A program made the position numbers and the translations under genes. DNA of 13,011 nt from Oscillospiraceae bacterium. Its GTDB lineage: Bacteria > Bacillota > Clostridia > Oscillospirales > Oscillospiraceae. The notes beneath the pieces were generated by a model that worked only from the letters and a program-made list of their open reading frames with translations, was not told the origin of the DNA and ran no database searches. Below, in pieces: positions 5,803-12,823 of this stretch; position 1 is the first letter of the stretch, and every line of letters starts with the position of its first letter. The stretch spans positions 1-13,011 of the forward strand of contig JAEDIZ010000057.1 of NCBI GenBank assembly GCA_016296635.1. The letters are read 5' to 3'.

Positions 5803-7938
5803 TTACTGATTGTCGGCTGCAGCGGCGAGCTCCTTGAGAGCGTCCTTGCGGCTGAGGTTGACACGGCCCTTTTCATCGATCTCGGTGACCTTGACCCAGG
5901 TCATATCGCCGATGTTCAGGACATCTTCGACCTTCTCTACGCGGCGGTTTTCCAGCTTGGAGATGTGGATCATGCCGTCCTTGCCGGGAGCCAGCTCAAC
6001 GAAGGCGCCGATGGGCAGGATGCGGACAACCTTGCCGTAGTACAGCTTGCCGACTTCGGGTTCGAAACAGATCTCGTCGATCATCTTCTTGGCGATGTCG
6101 CAGGAGGCTGCATCGGGGGAAGCAATGTGGATGGTGCCGTCATCGTCGATATCGACCTGTGCGCCGGACTCGGCAACGATCTTCTGAATGGTGGCGCCGC
6201 CCTTGCCGATGACTTCGCGGATCTTATCGACATTGATCTTCATGGAGAGCATCTTGGGAGCAAACTCGGAAACTTCGGGACGCGGAGCTGCGATGCAGGG
6301 GATCATGATCTCGTTGAGGATCTCAAGACGAGCCTTACGGCAGCGCTCCAGAGCGTCAGCGATGATTTCCATGGTCAGACCATCGTTCTTCAGGTCCATC
6401 TGAATGGCGGTAACGCCTTCGGTGGTACCGGCAACTTTAAAGTCCATTTCGCCGTGGAAGTCTTCAACACCCTGAATATCGGTGAAGGTTCTCCACACGC
6501 CGGTTTCCTGGTCGGTGATCAGACCGCAGGAGATACCAGCGACCGGGCGCTTAATGGGAACGCCTGCGTCCATCAGAGCCAGCGTAGAGCCGCAGATGGA
6601 AGCCTGAGAGGTAGAACCGTTGGAGGAAACGACCTCGGAGACCACGCGGATGGCGTACGGGAATTCTTCGACAGAGGGCAGAACCGGAACCAGAGCCTTC
6701 TCAGCCAGAGCACCGTGGCCGATTTCGCGGCGGGAGGTGGAGCGGCTGGCACGGGCTTCGCCGGTGGACCACTGCGGCATATTGTAGTGGTGGATATAAC
6801 GCTTCTCGGTCTCATCATAGATGGTATCGAGCTTCTGTGCTGCGGAGAGAGTGTTCAGGGTGCAGATGGACAGAACCTGCGTCTGGCCTCTGGTGAACAG
6901 GCCGGAGCCGTGGACTCTGGGCAGAACGCCGACCTCTGCGCTGAGAGGACGGATCTCATCGGGGGTACGGCCGTCAACGCGCTTGCCTTCCAGCAGCCAC
7001 TTCTTGACGACCTTCTTCTGCATCTTGTAGAGGCAGACATCGATTTGGATATCCCAGTCCTCAGCGTACTTTTCACCAAACTGCTCCTTGAAATCAACAA
7101 CAGCGGCGGTGATGCGTTCTTCGCGAACATTCTTATCGTCGGTGTCGAGAGCGTATGCGATCTTGTCCAGACCGTAGCTGCACAGATCGTCGAGCATCTC
7201 ATGGTTGACAGCAGCCTTTTCAAAGGTGAACTTCGGCTTGCCGATGGTTTCAACAATGGTGTTGATGAACTCAACAACGTGGACGTTGGTCTCGTGAGCA
7301 AGCTTGATGCACTCGAGCAGGATATCTTCCTTGACTTCGTTTGCTTCGGTCTCGATCATGACGACCTTCTCATGGGTAGAAGCGATGGTCACGAAGCACT
7401 GGCAGGCGTTGCGCTCGTCCTGAGACGGGTTGACAATGTACTTGCCGTCGAGATAGCAGACATTGGTGGTGGAGGTGGGGCCGTTCCAGGGAATGTCGGA
7501 GTAGGCGATAACCAGAGAGGAGCCGATGGAGGCAACGATCTCAACGGGGTTATCATAGTCCTGTGCGAGAATGGTGTTGGTCAGAACGACATCGTTGCGA
7601 AGCTCTTCGTCAAACAGAGGGCGCATGGGACGGTCGATCAGACGGGAGATCAGAACACCGTGATCAGAGGGCTTGCCCTCGCGGCGGTTGAAGCTGCCGG
7701 GGATACGGCCGACGGCATACATTCTTTCCTCGACCTCGATGGTCAGGGGGAAGTAGTCAATGCCGGACTTGGGCAGGGGAGAAGCAACTGCTGTGACGAG
7801 AACGACGGTGTCGCCGTAACGGCAGATGGCTTCTGCGTTGCAGAGCTCTGCAACCTTGCCGGTTTCGACGGTAAAGGTACGGCCGCCGATGTCGGTTTCA
7901 AAAATGTGATGGTTCGGGAACTGCTTGTGCGTAATCAT
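5803..7938 (-). CDS. pnp: Polyribonucleotide nucleotidyltransferase (PNPase)
   Basis: Phosphorolytic 3'-5' exoribonuclease that releases nucleoside diphosphates and works in mRNA decay, usually as a homotrimer. The protein is 711 residues. First RNase PH domain about 10-145 (RIPGSFNRREG at 78-88), helical linker about 240-320, second RNase PH domain about 325-550 with RREIGHG (403-409), SEVVSSNGS (434-442) and the catalytic-site MDFKVAGT (498-505). A KH domain (about 566-620, IGKGG at 577-581) and an S1 domain (about 628-698) bind RNA. I start at ATG 7938: AAAGGAGG (7953-7946) is 7 nt upstream and the protein begins MITHKQF. The frame remains open further upstream, but that part lies in the structured leader. 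It is downstream of rpsO, as in E. coli and B. subtilis. I see no promoter between them, so it probably depends on readthrough from rpsO plus leader control. Confidence 0.97.
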   Translation of the reverse strand: MITHKQFPNHHIFETDIGGRTFTVETGKVAELCNAEAICRYGDTVVLVTAVASPLPKSGIDYFPLTIEVEERMYAVGRIPGSFNRREGKPSDHGVLISRLIDRPMRPLFDEELRNDVVLTNTILAQDYDNPVEIVASIGSSLVIAYSDIPWNGPTSTTNVCYLDGKYIVNPSQDERNACQCFVTIASTHEKVVMIETEANEVKEDILLECIKLAHETNVHVVEFINTIVETIGKPKFTFEKAAVNHEMLDDLCSYGLDKIAYALDTDDKNVREERITAAVVDFKEQFGEKYAEDWDIQIDVCLYKMQKKVVKKWLLEGKRVDGRTPDEIRPLSAEVGVLPRVHGSGLFTRGQTQVLSICTLNTLSAAQKLDTIYDETEKRYIHHYNMPQWSTGEARASRSTSRREIGHGALAEKALVPVLPSVEEFPYAIRVVSEVVSSNGSTSQASICGSTLALMDAGVPIKRPVAGISCGLITDQETGVWRTFTDIQGVEDFHGEMDFKVAGTTEGVTAIQMDLKNDGLTMEIIADALERCRKARLEILNEIMIPCIAAPRPEVSEFAPKMLSMKINVDKIREVIGKGGATIQKIVAESGAQVDIDDDGTIHIASPDAASCDIAKKMIDEICFEPEVGKLYYGKVVRILPIGAFVELAPGKDGMIHISKLENRRVEKVEDVLNIGDMTWVKVTEIDEKGRVNLSRKDALKELAAAADNQ

Positions 7939-7961
7939 GGATAAACCTCCTTTAGTTTTGT

Positions 7962-8036
7962 GCGTGGGAGGTTTAGCACTTGAAACCATAGCCGAGATTC
8001 GGCTGCGCTTTCAACTGCTAAAGCGGGCTCCCACGC
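7962..8036 (-). promoter_or_regulatory. Nested stem-loop in the pnp leader (probable RNase III / PNPase autoregulation target)
   Basis: Four stacked helices separated by small internal loops: 7962-7970 with 8028-8036 (9 bp), 7972-7977 with 8017-8022 (6 bp), 7980-7985 with 8009-8014 (6 bp) and 7990-7995 with 7999-8004 (6 bp, 3-nt loop). All pairs are Watson-Crick. It ends 8 nt before the pnp ribosome binding site. In E. coli, a long leader hairpin upstream of pnp is cut by RNase III and the product is degraded by PNPase, giving autoregulation. The same position and shape suggest a similar device here, by inference. Confidence 0.7.
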
Positions 8037-8064
8037 TGTTGTTGATTTACGGGCGGGATGTTTG

Positions 8065-8092
8065 AAAAGGGCGGCCTTGCGACCGCCCTTTT
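8065..8092 (-). terminator. Terminator between rpsO and pnp
   Basis: GGGCGG (8069-8074) pairs with CCGCCC (8083-8088), extended by AAAA/TTTT on both sides, with an 8-nt loop. On the minus strand the trailing T-run is only four bases (8068-8065), so termination may be partial and allow readthrough into pnp. Confidence 0.8.
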
Positions 8093-8101
8093 TTGAAGAA
8101 A

Positions 8102-8368
8102 TTACTTACGCAGGCCGAGCTTGGCAATGATTGCACGGTAACGGTTGATGTCCTTCTTGGCAAGGTAGTCGAGAAGGCTTCTGCGCTTACCGACCATCAT
8201 CAGAAGGCCGCGGCGGGAGTGAGCGTCATGCTTGTGCTCACGCAGGTGCTCGGTGAGGGTGTTGATTCTGGAAGTCAGAACAGCGATCTGAACTTCGGGA
8301 GAACCGGTATCGCCTTCGTGGGTAGCGTACTGCTCGATGATAGCAGTCTTTTCTTCTTTGCGCATCAT
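8102..8368 (-). CDS. rpsO: 30S ribosomal protein S15
   Basis: Primary 16S rRNA-binding protein that nucleates the central domain of the 30S subunit. It is 88 residues, the usual size, and almost entirely family consensus: THEGDTGSPEVQIAVLT (16-32), LTEHLREHKHDAHSRRGLL (38-56), MVGKRRSLLDYL (58-69) and the C-terminal KLGLRK. Two ATG codons stand in a row (8368 and 8365); I use the first, 9 nt after AAAGGTGG (8385-8378). It has its own minus-strand promoter at 8502-8530, a structured leader of about 127 nt, and a leaky-looking terminator before pnp. Confidence 0.97.
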   Translation of the reverse strand: MMRKEEKTAIIEQYATHEGDTGSPEVQIAVLTSRINTLTEHLREHKHDAHSRRGLLMMVGKRRSLLDYLAKKDINRYRAIIAKLGLRK

Positions 8369-8426
8369 AGTGTGTTTCCACCTTTCAATAATATTCCCCA
8401 GGAACTAAGTTAAGGGTCGGCAGAAT

Positions 8427-8493
8427 GCTCCGCGTCGAAGCGAAGCCTTGTCCCCAAACTGAGAACCGGGATCTTCTTGGCGCTTTACGCCAA
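8427..8493 (-). promoter_or_regulatory. Structured rpsO 5' leader (three hairpins)
   Basis: Reading the minus-strand RNA, three hairpins follow each other: 8493-8477 (6-bp stem TTGGCG-type, 5-nt loop), 8466-8450 (6 bp including wobble pairs, 5-nt loop) and 8446-8427 (7 bp with one wobble, 6-nt loop). S15 represses its own mRNA in several bacteria by binding leader structures that mimic its 16S rRNA site. These hairpins are candidates for such a site, but I cannot identify the exact binding motif. Confidence 0.5.
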
Positions 8494-8501
8494 CATGAGT
8501 A

Positions 8502-8530
8502 AGAATAACACACAAGGAAGAAAAAGGCAA
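8502..8530 (-). promoter_or_regulatory. Promoter of rpsO(-pnp)
   Basis: On the minus strand, -35 TTGCCT (8530-8525), a 17-bp spacer and -10 TATTCT (8507-8502) preceded by an extended -10 TGT. Predicted start near 8495. It is divergent from the aspartate kinase promoter about 57 bp away. Confidence 0.65.
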
Positions 8531-8586
8531 GGGGATTTTCTGAAAAAATGTTCCGATCGGGAAGATTATCTGCGGATGACACGCGT

Positions 8587-8616
8587 CTGACAAATTCCGC
8601 CCCAAATGCATACAAT
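8587..8616 (+). promoter_or_regulatory. Promoter of aspartate kinase gene
   Basis: CTGACA (8587-8592) and TACAAT (8611-8616), each five of six consensus bases, are 18 bp apart. Start near 8623. A 7-bp hairpin with a TGAA loop (8623-8640) would form at the very 5' end of the transcript. The leader is only about 40 nt, too short for a lysine riboswitch or T-box. Confidence 0.7.
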
Positions 8617-8662
8617 GCAGTAGCAGCCTTGAAAGGCTGCGCTCTGATTCCGGGGTGAAACC

Positions 8663-9727
8663 ATGCTGAAAGTATGTAAATTCGGCGGGACATCTTTGGC
8701 TGACGGGAAGCGTTTTGCCAAAGTGAAGCAGATTATCGAATCGGACCCCGCCCGCCGGGTCATAGTTGTTTCCGCAGGCGGAAAACGCCATGCCTGTGAT
8801 TTCAAGATTACGGATGCGCTGTATCTGTGCCATGCGCATCTGCAATACGGCTTCAGCTGCCGGAACATTTGGGAAAAAATCTGCCGCCGAATCGTCCGAA
8901 TCCGGGATGATCTGCAGCTTTCAACCCCGGTAGAACGGGAACTGGATGCGATCTACGCCTCGCTCGGGCCGTCGACACCGCAGGATTGGCTTGTCAGCCG
9001 TGGGGAATATCTGGCGGCAAAGCTGATGGCGGATTATCTCGGATATACTTTTTTGGATGCGGAGCAGTGGCTGCAGTTCGACGAAAAGCGTCAGGTGAAG
9101 AAAGCGCAGTCCTATGCGGCGCTTTCCCGGGCGGCGCAGGGACGGCGCATTGTGACGCCGGGCTTTTACGGCAGACTGCCGGACGGGGAGGTTTGTACAT
9201 TTTCCCGAGGCGGCTCCGATATTACCGGAAGCCTTGCGGCTGCAGCGCTGCAGGCGGATCTCTGCGAAAACTGGACGGATGTTCCGGGAATACTGGAGGC
9301 GGATCCGGGCATCATTCCGCAGGCAAGGCCCATCCGCCGTTTATGTTTTGAGCAGCTTGCGCTTTTGACTGAAGCCGGAATGCAGGTTCTGCATGAAAGT
9401 GCGGTTGCGCCGCTGCGCGAATGTAATATTCCGCTTCGGATCTGTTCGACCTTTTCACCGGGAGAGGCGGGAACCCGCATTTCCAACGACCGGCAGGATC
9501 GGAATTTAAGTGCCGTTGTTGCCTTTGCAGGCAGGAAGATGGAGGGAAGGCTCTCGGTGCTTTGTGCCGCGGATGCGGCCGGTCAGATCCGAGCGGTTGT
9601 CCGTCATGCCGGCATTTTACCGATATCGGATTGCTATGAACGGGAAATGCTGAATCTGACAGTACCTCACTTACAGTATGCACAGGCTTTACGCGCCGCA
9701 TACGCGGCGGCACGGAAACTGAATTGA
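8663..9727 (+). CDS. Aspartate kinase, short form
   Basis: Phosphorylates L-aspartate with ATP, the first step to lysine, threonine, methionine and diaminopimelate. The 354-residue protein has the amino acid kinase fold: KFGGTSL (6-12), VVSAGGKR (35-42), SRGEYLAAKLM (112-122), FSRGGSDITGS (180-190), the TDVPGILEADP nucleotide-site motif (205-215) and the terminal TEAGMQVLHESAVAPL stretch (236-251). Only about 80 residues follow the kinase domain, where bacterial aspartate kinases of about 400-440 residues carry two ACT domains. The tail resembles one divergent ACT; the usual first ACT, with its lysine/threonine-sensing segment, is not visible. The start at 8663 follows GGGGTGA (8652-8658). 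It could be an isozyme insensitive to feedback, by inference. Closely related amino acid kinases are possible, but KFGGTS favours aspartate kinase. Confidence 0.85.
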   Translation: MLKVCKFGGTSLADGKRFAKVKQIIESDPARRVIVVSAGGKRHACDFKITDALYLCHAHLQYGFSCRNIWEKICRRIVRIRDDLQLSTPVERELDAIYASLGPSTPQDWLVSRGEYLAAKLMADYLGYTFLDAEQWLQFDEKRQVKKAQSYAALSRAAQGRRIVTPGFYGRLPDGEVCTFSRGGSDITGSLAAAALQADLCENWTDVPGILEADPGIIPQARPIRRLCFEQLALLTEAGMQVLHESAVAPLRECNIPLRICSTFSPGEAGTRISNDRQDRNLSAVVAFAGRKMEGRLSVLCAADAAGQIRAVVRHAGILPISDCYEREMLNLTVPHLQYAQALRAAYAAARKLN

Positions 9728-9737
9728 TGCCGCATAC

Positions 9738-9772
9738 CTGACCGCAGACGGGAGAATCCCGTCTGCGGTCAG
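9738..9772 (+). terminator. Very strong hairpin after aspartate kinase gene, no T-run
   Basis: A perfect 16-bp stem (9738-9753 with 9757-9772) with a 3-nt GAA loop lies 10 nt after the stop codon. The next bases are AAACAGAC, and the nearest T-rich stretch starts at 9784, so it is an atypical terminator or an mRNA 3'-end stabiliser. Confidence 0.6.
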
Positions 9773-9799
9773 AAACAGACAAATTTTACTTTTTCGGTC

Positions 9800-9828
9800 T
9801 TTTCAAAAGTGCCGGGAGGCTGTATAGT
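9800..9828 (+). promoter_or_regulatory. Promoter of the ThrE-type exporter pair
   Basis: -10 TATAGT (9823-9828, five of six) with a 17-bp spacer from a weaker -35 TTTTCA (9800-9805). The start codon is 28 nt downstream of the -10. Confidence 0.55.
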
Positions 9829-9856
9829 ATAAGGAGATTTTCAGAGGAGGAAGAGC

Positions 9857-10630
9857 ATGGAGCAGAATGAGCATCAGATTGATATTCTGATTCATCAGCT
9901 TCTTGATATTGGCGAGGCGATGCTGCTGGCCGGAGCAGAGATCGACCGTGTGGAAGACACACTGCGTCGGCTCGGCACGGCATACGGAGCAGAACGAACG
10001 AATATATTTGTGATCACTGCCTGCATTGTGATCACGCTGGGCTTTGCGGACAAGCCGGAAATGACCCAGACCAGGAGGATCATGGGCGTTGGATCGACGG
10101 ATTTTCGAAAGCTGGAGAAGCTGAATGCGCTGAGCCGGGCGGTCGCAGACGATCCGATTCCTGCGGAGCAGCTGCGTGACCGGGTTCAGATGATCATCCG
10201 GGAGCATCCGCCGACATATAAAGCGTATCTCGGAAGCGTGATCGCCGCTGCCGGGTTTACGCTGTTTTTCGGCGGCAGCGGGTGGGACAGCCTTGTAGCT
10301 GCTGCCGCTGCGGTGCTGATCTGTCTTGCGCAGCAATATCTGATGATGAATACGAGCAGTCGGTTATTTTTTAATTTCGGCTGCTGCTTAGGCGTCGGAC
10401 TTCTGATCACGGCGTTGACGCGCTGCTTTCCGGTGCTGCACGCAGATCTGATCATGATCGGAGATATCATGCTGTTGATCCCGGGACTGCTGATCACCAG
10501 TGCAGCTCGCAGTATCTTCCTCGGAGACAGCATCTCCGGTATTGAAAAGCTGATGGAGAGTCTGCTGCTGGCGGCTTCGATTGCGGCCGGATTCGTCCTT
10601 GCCGTCTGGGTGATGGGAGGGATCGGATGA
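9857..10630 (+). CDS. Threonine/serine exporter family protein, N-terminal half (ThrE_1/DUF1212)
   Basis: Predicted subunit of an inner-membrane exporter of the ThrE family, whose characterised member exports threonine and serine from Corynebacterium glutamicum. The 257 residues begin with a soluble helical part (1-120) carrying the family hallmark AMLLAGAEIDRVEDTLRRL (21-39). About five hydrophobic segments follow: roughly 123-139, 144-165, 170-190, 196-215 and 233-254. The segment IMLLIPGLLITSAARS (204-219) matches the conserved IPG motif of the family. GAGGAGG (9844-9850) is 6 nt before the ATG. The stop overlaps the next gene's start (ATGA), which encodes the other half of the transporter. 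Substrate is inferred from family only; succinate or other small acids have been proposed for related YjjP/YjjB pairs. Confidence 0.88.
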   Translation: MEQNEHQIDILIHQLLDIGEAMLLAGAEIDRVEDTLRRLGTAYGAERTNIFVITACIVITLGFADKPEMTQTRRIMGVGSTDFRKLEKLNALSRAVADDPIPAEQLRDRVQMIIREHPPTYKAYLGSVIAAAGFTLFFGGSGWDSLVAAAAAVLICLAQQYLMMNTSSRLFFNFGCCLGVGLLITALTRCFPVLHADLIMIGDIMLLIPGLLITSAARSIFLGDSISGIEKLMESLLLAASIAAGFVLAVWVMGGIG

Positions 10631-11097
10631 TGCAGATGCTTTATCAGATCTTTACGGCGTTTGCCGGATCACTCGGATTTGCGCTTCTTTTCAATATGTC
10701 AAAAGGGAAGTTGTGGATCAGCGCCCTGGGCGGTGCGCTCTGCTGGGGTGTGTATCTGCTTGCGGCCGCCATGGGGCTGGGAGAATTCCTCTCGTGCGTG
10801 TCTGCAGCGCTGGCGGCAGGATTGAGTGCGGAAATCATGGCAAGAAAACTGAAAGCGCCCACCACACTGTTTTATGTCCCGATGGTGATCCCGTTGGTAC
10901 CCGGCCGGACACTCTACTACACCATGTTTCAGATTTTTGAAAAAAACCGGGCATCTGCAGCTGCTTATGCGTATCAGACGGCATATTGCTGCCTCGGCAT
11001 TGCCGTGGGACTGGGCTTTGCCATTTTCATTGCGCATCTTTACGGGACGCTTGTACAAAGAAAAACAAAGAAAAAAGTCAGAAAACCTTCGGAGTAA
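10627..11097 (+). CDS. Threonine/serine exporter family protein, C-terminal half (ThrE_2/DUF3815)
   Basis: Small integral membrane partner of the preceding protein; in one-chain ThrE transporters the two parts are fused. The 156 residues are largely hydrophobic, with about five segments: about 5-23, 31-50, 54-70, 80-93 and 117-140. The motif VIPLVPGRTLYYTM (87-100) is the counterpart of the IPG motif in the first half. The tail is strongly basic (KTKKKVRK, 146-153), which suggests a cytoplasmic C-terminus. It starts at ATG 10627, four bases inside the previous gene, with GGGAGG at 10615-10620; a second in-frame ATG follows at 10630. The overlap implies translational coupling and near-equal production of the two subunits. 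Confidence 0.87.
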   Translation: MMQMLYQIFTAFAGSLGFALLFNMSKGKLWISALGGALCWGVYLLAAAMGLGEFLSCVSAALAAGLSAEIMARKLKAPTTLFYVPMVIPLVPGRTLYYTMFQIFEKNRASAAAYAYQTAYCCLGIAVGLGFAIFIAHLYGTLVQRKTKKKVRKPSE

Positions 11098-11103
11098 TTT
11101 TTA

Positions 11104-11136
11104 CAGAACCGGACGCATAGATTTTGGAAGGTTCTG
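11104..11136 (+). repeat. Inverted repeat before the L,D-transpeptidase gene
   Basis: CAGAACC (11104-11110) and GGTTCTG (11130-11136) form a 7-bp stem with a 19-nt loop in the 69-nt gap between the exporter and the cell wall gene. There is no T-run and no convincing promoter in this gap, so the role is unknown. Confidence 0.4.
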
Positions 11137-11166
11137 CATGAATATCGTAGGAAAGAGAATTTCGGT

Positions 11167-12699
11167 ATGAAAAAAAGAATTGTTTGTGTATTGATCTGTG
11201 TCTGCCTGCTGCTCTGCGGCTTCAGTATCTGCGCCTTTGCTGCTGCGCCGGAGCAGGCTGCGCAGGAGCTTTGTGCGGTGGATGTATTCCGCGGCACCGG
11301 CGGGGCAAAGGGCTTTGATCTTGATCGCGCGCCCACAAGACGCGAAGCTGCAGTCATGCTGGTCAGACTCTACGGCGCCGAGCAGACGGCGGAATCGGAG
11401 TTTGCGTCCGGCATCAGCTCTCATCCCTTTGCGGACGGAAATGACTGGTCTGCTCCCTATATCGCATGGCTATATACCCACGGACTGACGAAGGGTATGT
11501 CCGAAACCAGCTTTGGCGCGGACAGACCCTGCAGCGCAAAGGACTATGCTGTTTTCCTGCTGCGTGCGCTGGGCTATCGCGACAATATCGATTTTACATA
11601 TGCGCAGGCGGAGCAGTTCGCGCAGACGGCGGGTTTCTATGATCCGAGATTCTATGGCGGAGAGTTCCTGCGCGGCGATCTGGCGCTCATGACATACTTT
11701 GCATTGGCTGCAAAAACTGCAGACAGCAGCGATACGCTGCTGGATTCCCTTGTAAAAAGCGGTGCTATCGATGAGGATGCTGCAAGACCTCTGCAGCAGA
11801 AGCTGCGTACCGACAACCATGCGATCTTCACGGAAGATGGTATGGCGCTGGATGCAGCTGCGTGGCGAAATGCGATGGCAGATCAGCAGATCAGCGTGGT
11901 CATCAATAACGGCAGTTCCGTCCTTACTTCCGGCACGGAAGTTCTGACGGAGGATATTCTCGCTGAACTTCTGGTTCCGGACGGCAGCGGCAGACTGATT
12001 CTGCAGAACGATGCGCTGAACCGCCTGCTTGCCGGGTGGGAAGAGAAGTACAACGTGAATAATGTTCCGTATCAGCTGGATTCCTATGTCAAGGGCATCA
12101 CATCCATTGATTTTATCAAGCGTAACTATGCGGTAGATCGTCCGCTCATTCTCAAGCAGCTGATGCAGAAGCTGTGGCTGATGGAGGGCGGCACGATTGA
12201 AGCTCCGCTTTACTGCTATGACTGGAGCGGGCAGCGGTTCGACTTTGCAAGGACGCATGTGGAGGTTGACATTGATAATCAGCAGCTTACCTTCATCAAG
12301 AACGGCGAAGTCATTGTAAACACGAATATCGTCACCGGCGCCATCAACGGGCATCAGACCCCGGTCGGACTTTACACAGCCCACGGCAAGGAAACCAACG
12401 CGACCCTGACCGGTGAGGACTACTCCGTTTTCGTCAAATACTGGGTCAGCGTCATCGGCAACAGCATCGGTCTGCATGACGCCTCCTGGCGCAGCAATTT
12501 CGGCAGCGACTATTATGTTTACGGCGGCTCCCACGGCTGCATCAACATTCCGGAATGGGCGATGGTCAAGATTTTCTTCAATATTGACGAAGGTACCCCC
12601 GTTCTGATTCACGGCAGAAACCAGTGGTATGAACCGTTCTCCGGCAACTCTCCCGCAACGAAGAATCCTCTGCGCGGCACTACCGCAAAGACAAATTAA
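11167..12699 (+). CDS. Secreted L,D-transpeptidase (YkuD) with SLH repeats
   Basis: Predicted cell wall enzyme that forms 3-3 peptidoglycan cross-links, or attaches proteins, by acting on the tetrapeptide stem through a Cys acyl-enzyme. The 510 residues begin with a signal peptide (KKR then a hydrophobic core, probable cleavage after AFA near residue 25). SLH-like repeats follow: about 30-75, 86-137 (FADGNDWSAPYIAWLYTHGL) and a weaker third at about 148-185; such domains bind secondary cell wall polymer. Residues 215-360 are a less clear middle region, possibly of the PG_binding_4 kind found before YkuD in clostridia. The YkuD domain covers about 362-483, with His437 and the catalytic motif SHGCIN (455-460; His456, Cys458). 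The C-terminal tail is short and polar. The ribosome binding site is modest (AGGAAAGAG, 11149-11157). A terminator follows directly. Confidence 0.9.
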   Translation: MKKRIVCVLICVCLLLCGFSICAFAAAPEQAAQELCAVDVFRGTGGAKGFDLDRAPTRREAAVMLVRLYGAEQTAESEFASGISSHPFADGNDWSAPYIAWLYTHGLTKGMSETSFGADRPCSAKDYAVFLLRALGYRDNIDFTYAQAEQFAQTAGFYDPRFYGGEFLRGDLALMTYFALAAKTADSSDTLLDSLVKSGAIDEDAARPLQQKLRTDNHAIFTEDGMALDAAAWRNAMADQQISVVINNGSSVLTSGTEVLTEDILAELLVPDGSGRLILQNDALNRLLAGWEEKYNVNNVPYQLDSYVKGITSIDFIKRNYAVDRPLILKQLMQKLWLMEGGTIEAPLYCYDWSGQRFDFARTHVEVDIDNQQLTFIKNGEVIVNTNIVTGAINGHQTPVGLYTAHGKETNATLTGEDYSVFVKYWVSVIGNSIGLHDASWRSNFGSDYYVYGGSHGCINIPEWAMVKIFFNIDEGTPVLIHGRNQWYEPFSGNSPATKNPLRGTTAKTN

Positions 12700-12706
12700 A
12701 CTTGCA

Positions 12707-12739
12707 GCCCCGGCAGCAGAAATGCTGCCGGGGCATTTT
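12707..12739 (+). terminator. Intrinsic terminator after the L,D-transpeptidase gene
   Basis: GCCCCGGCAGCA (12707-12718) pairs perfectly with TGCTGCCGGGGC (12723-12734) around a GAAA tetraloop, followed by TTTT (12736-12739). Confidence 0.93.
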
Positions 12740-12759
12740 GTAATCACCGGTATATCCGG

Positions 12760-12788
12760 TTGATTTTATGGAAGAAATGGCGTAAAAT
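12760..12788 (+). promoter_or_regulatory. Promoter of the last gene
   Basis: TTGATT (12760-12765), 17-bp spacer, TAAAAT (12783-12788). The inverted repeat ACCGG-TATAT-CCGGT (12746-12760) touches the -35 and could be an operator, though it is short. Confidence 0.65.
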
Positions 12789-12823
12789 ATAGTATCCGTA
12801 TTTGTTAATACTAGGAGGCAATT

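Noticed and set aside
5965..7944. 659-codon open frame on the plus strand opposite pnp
   Set aside because: It is fully antisense to an unmistakable pnp, has no ribosome binding site and shows low-complexity Asp/Gly/Leu composition typical of a reverse-frame shadow.
7939..7989. Longer pnp N-terminus beginning at 7989
   Set aside because: The extra residues would be encoded by the leader stem-loop and ribosome binding site; MITHKQF at 7938 follows a clear AAAGGAGG.
8617..8662. Lysine riboswitch or T-box upstream of aspartate kinase
   Set aside because: The predicted leader is about 40 nt and holds only one small hairpin, far too short for either element.
11470..12747. 425-codon minus-strand frame opposite the L,D-transpeptidase
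   Set aside because: Shadow of the well-supported plus-strand gene; it runs through the terminator and has no start signals.
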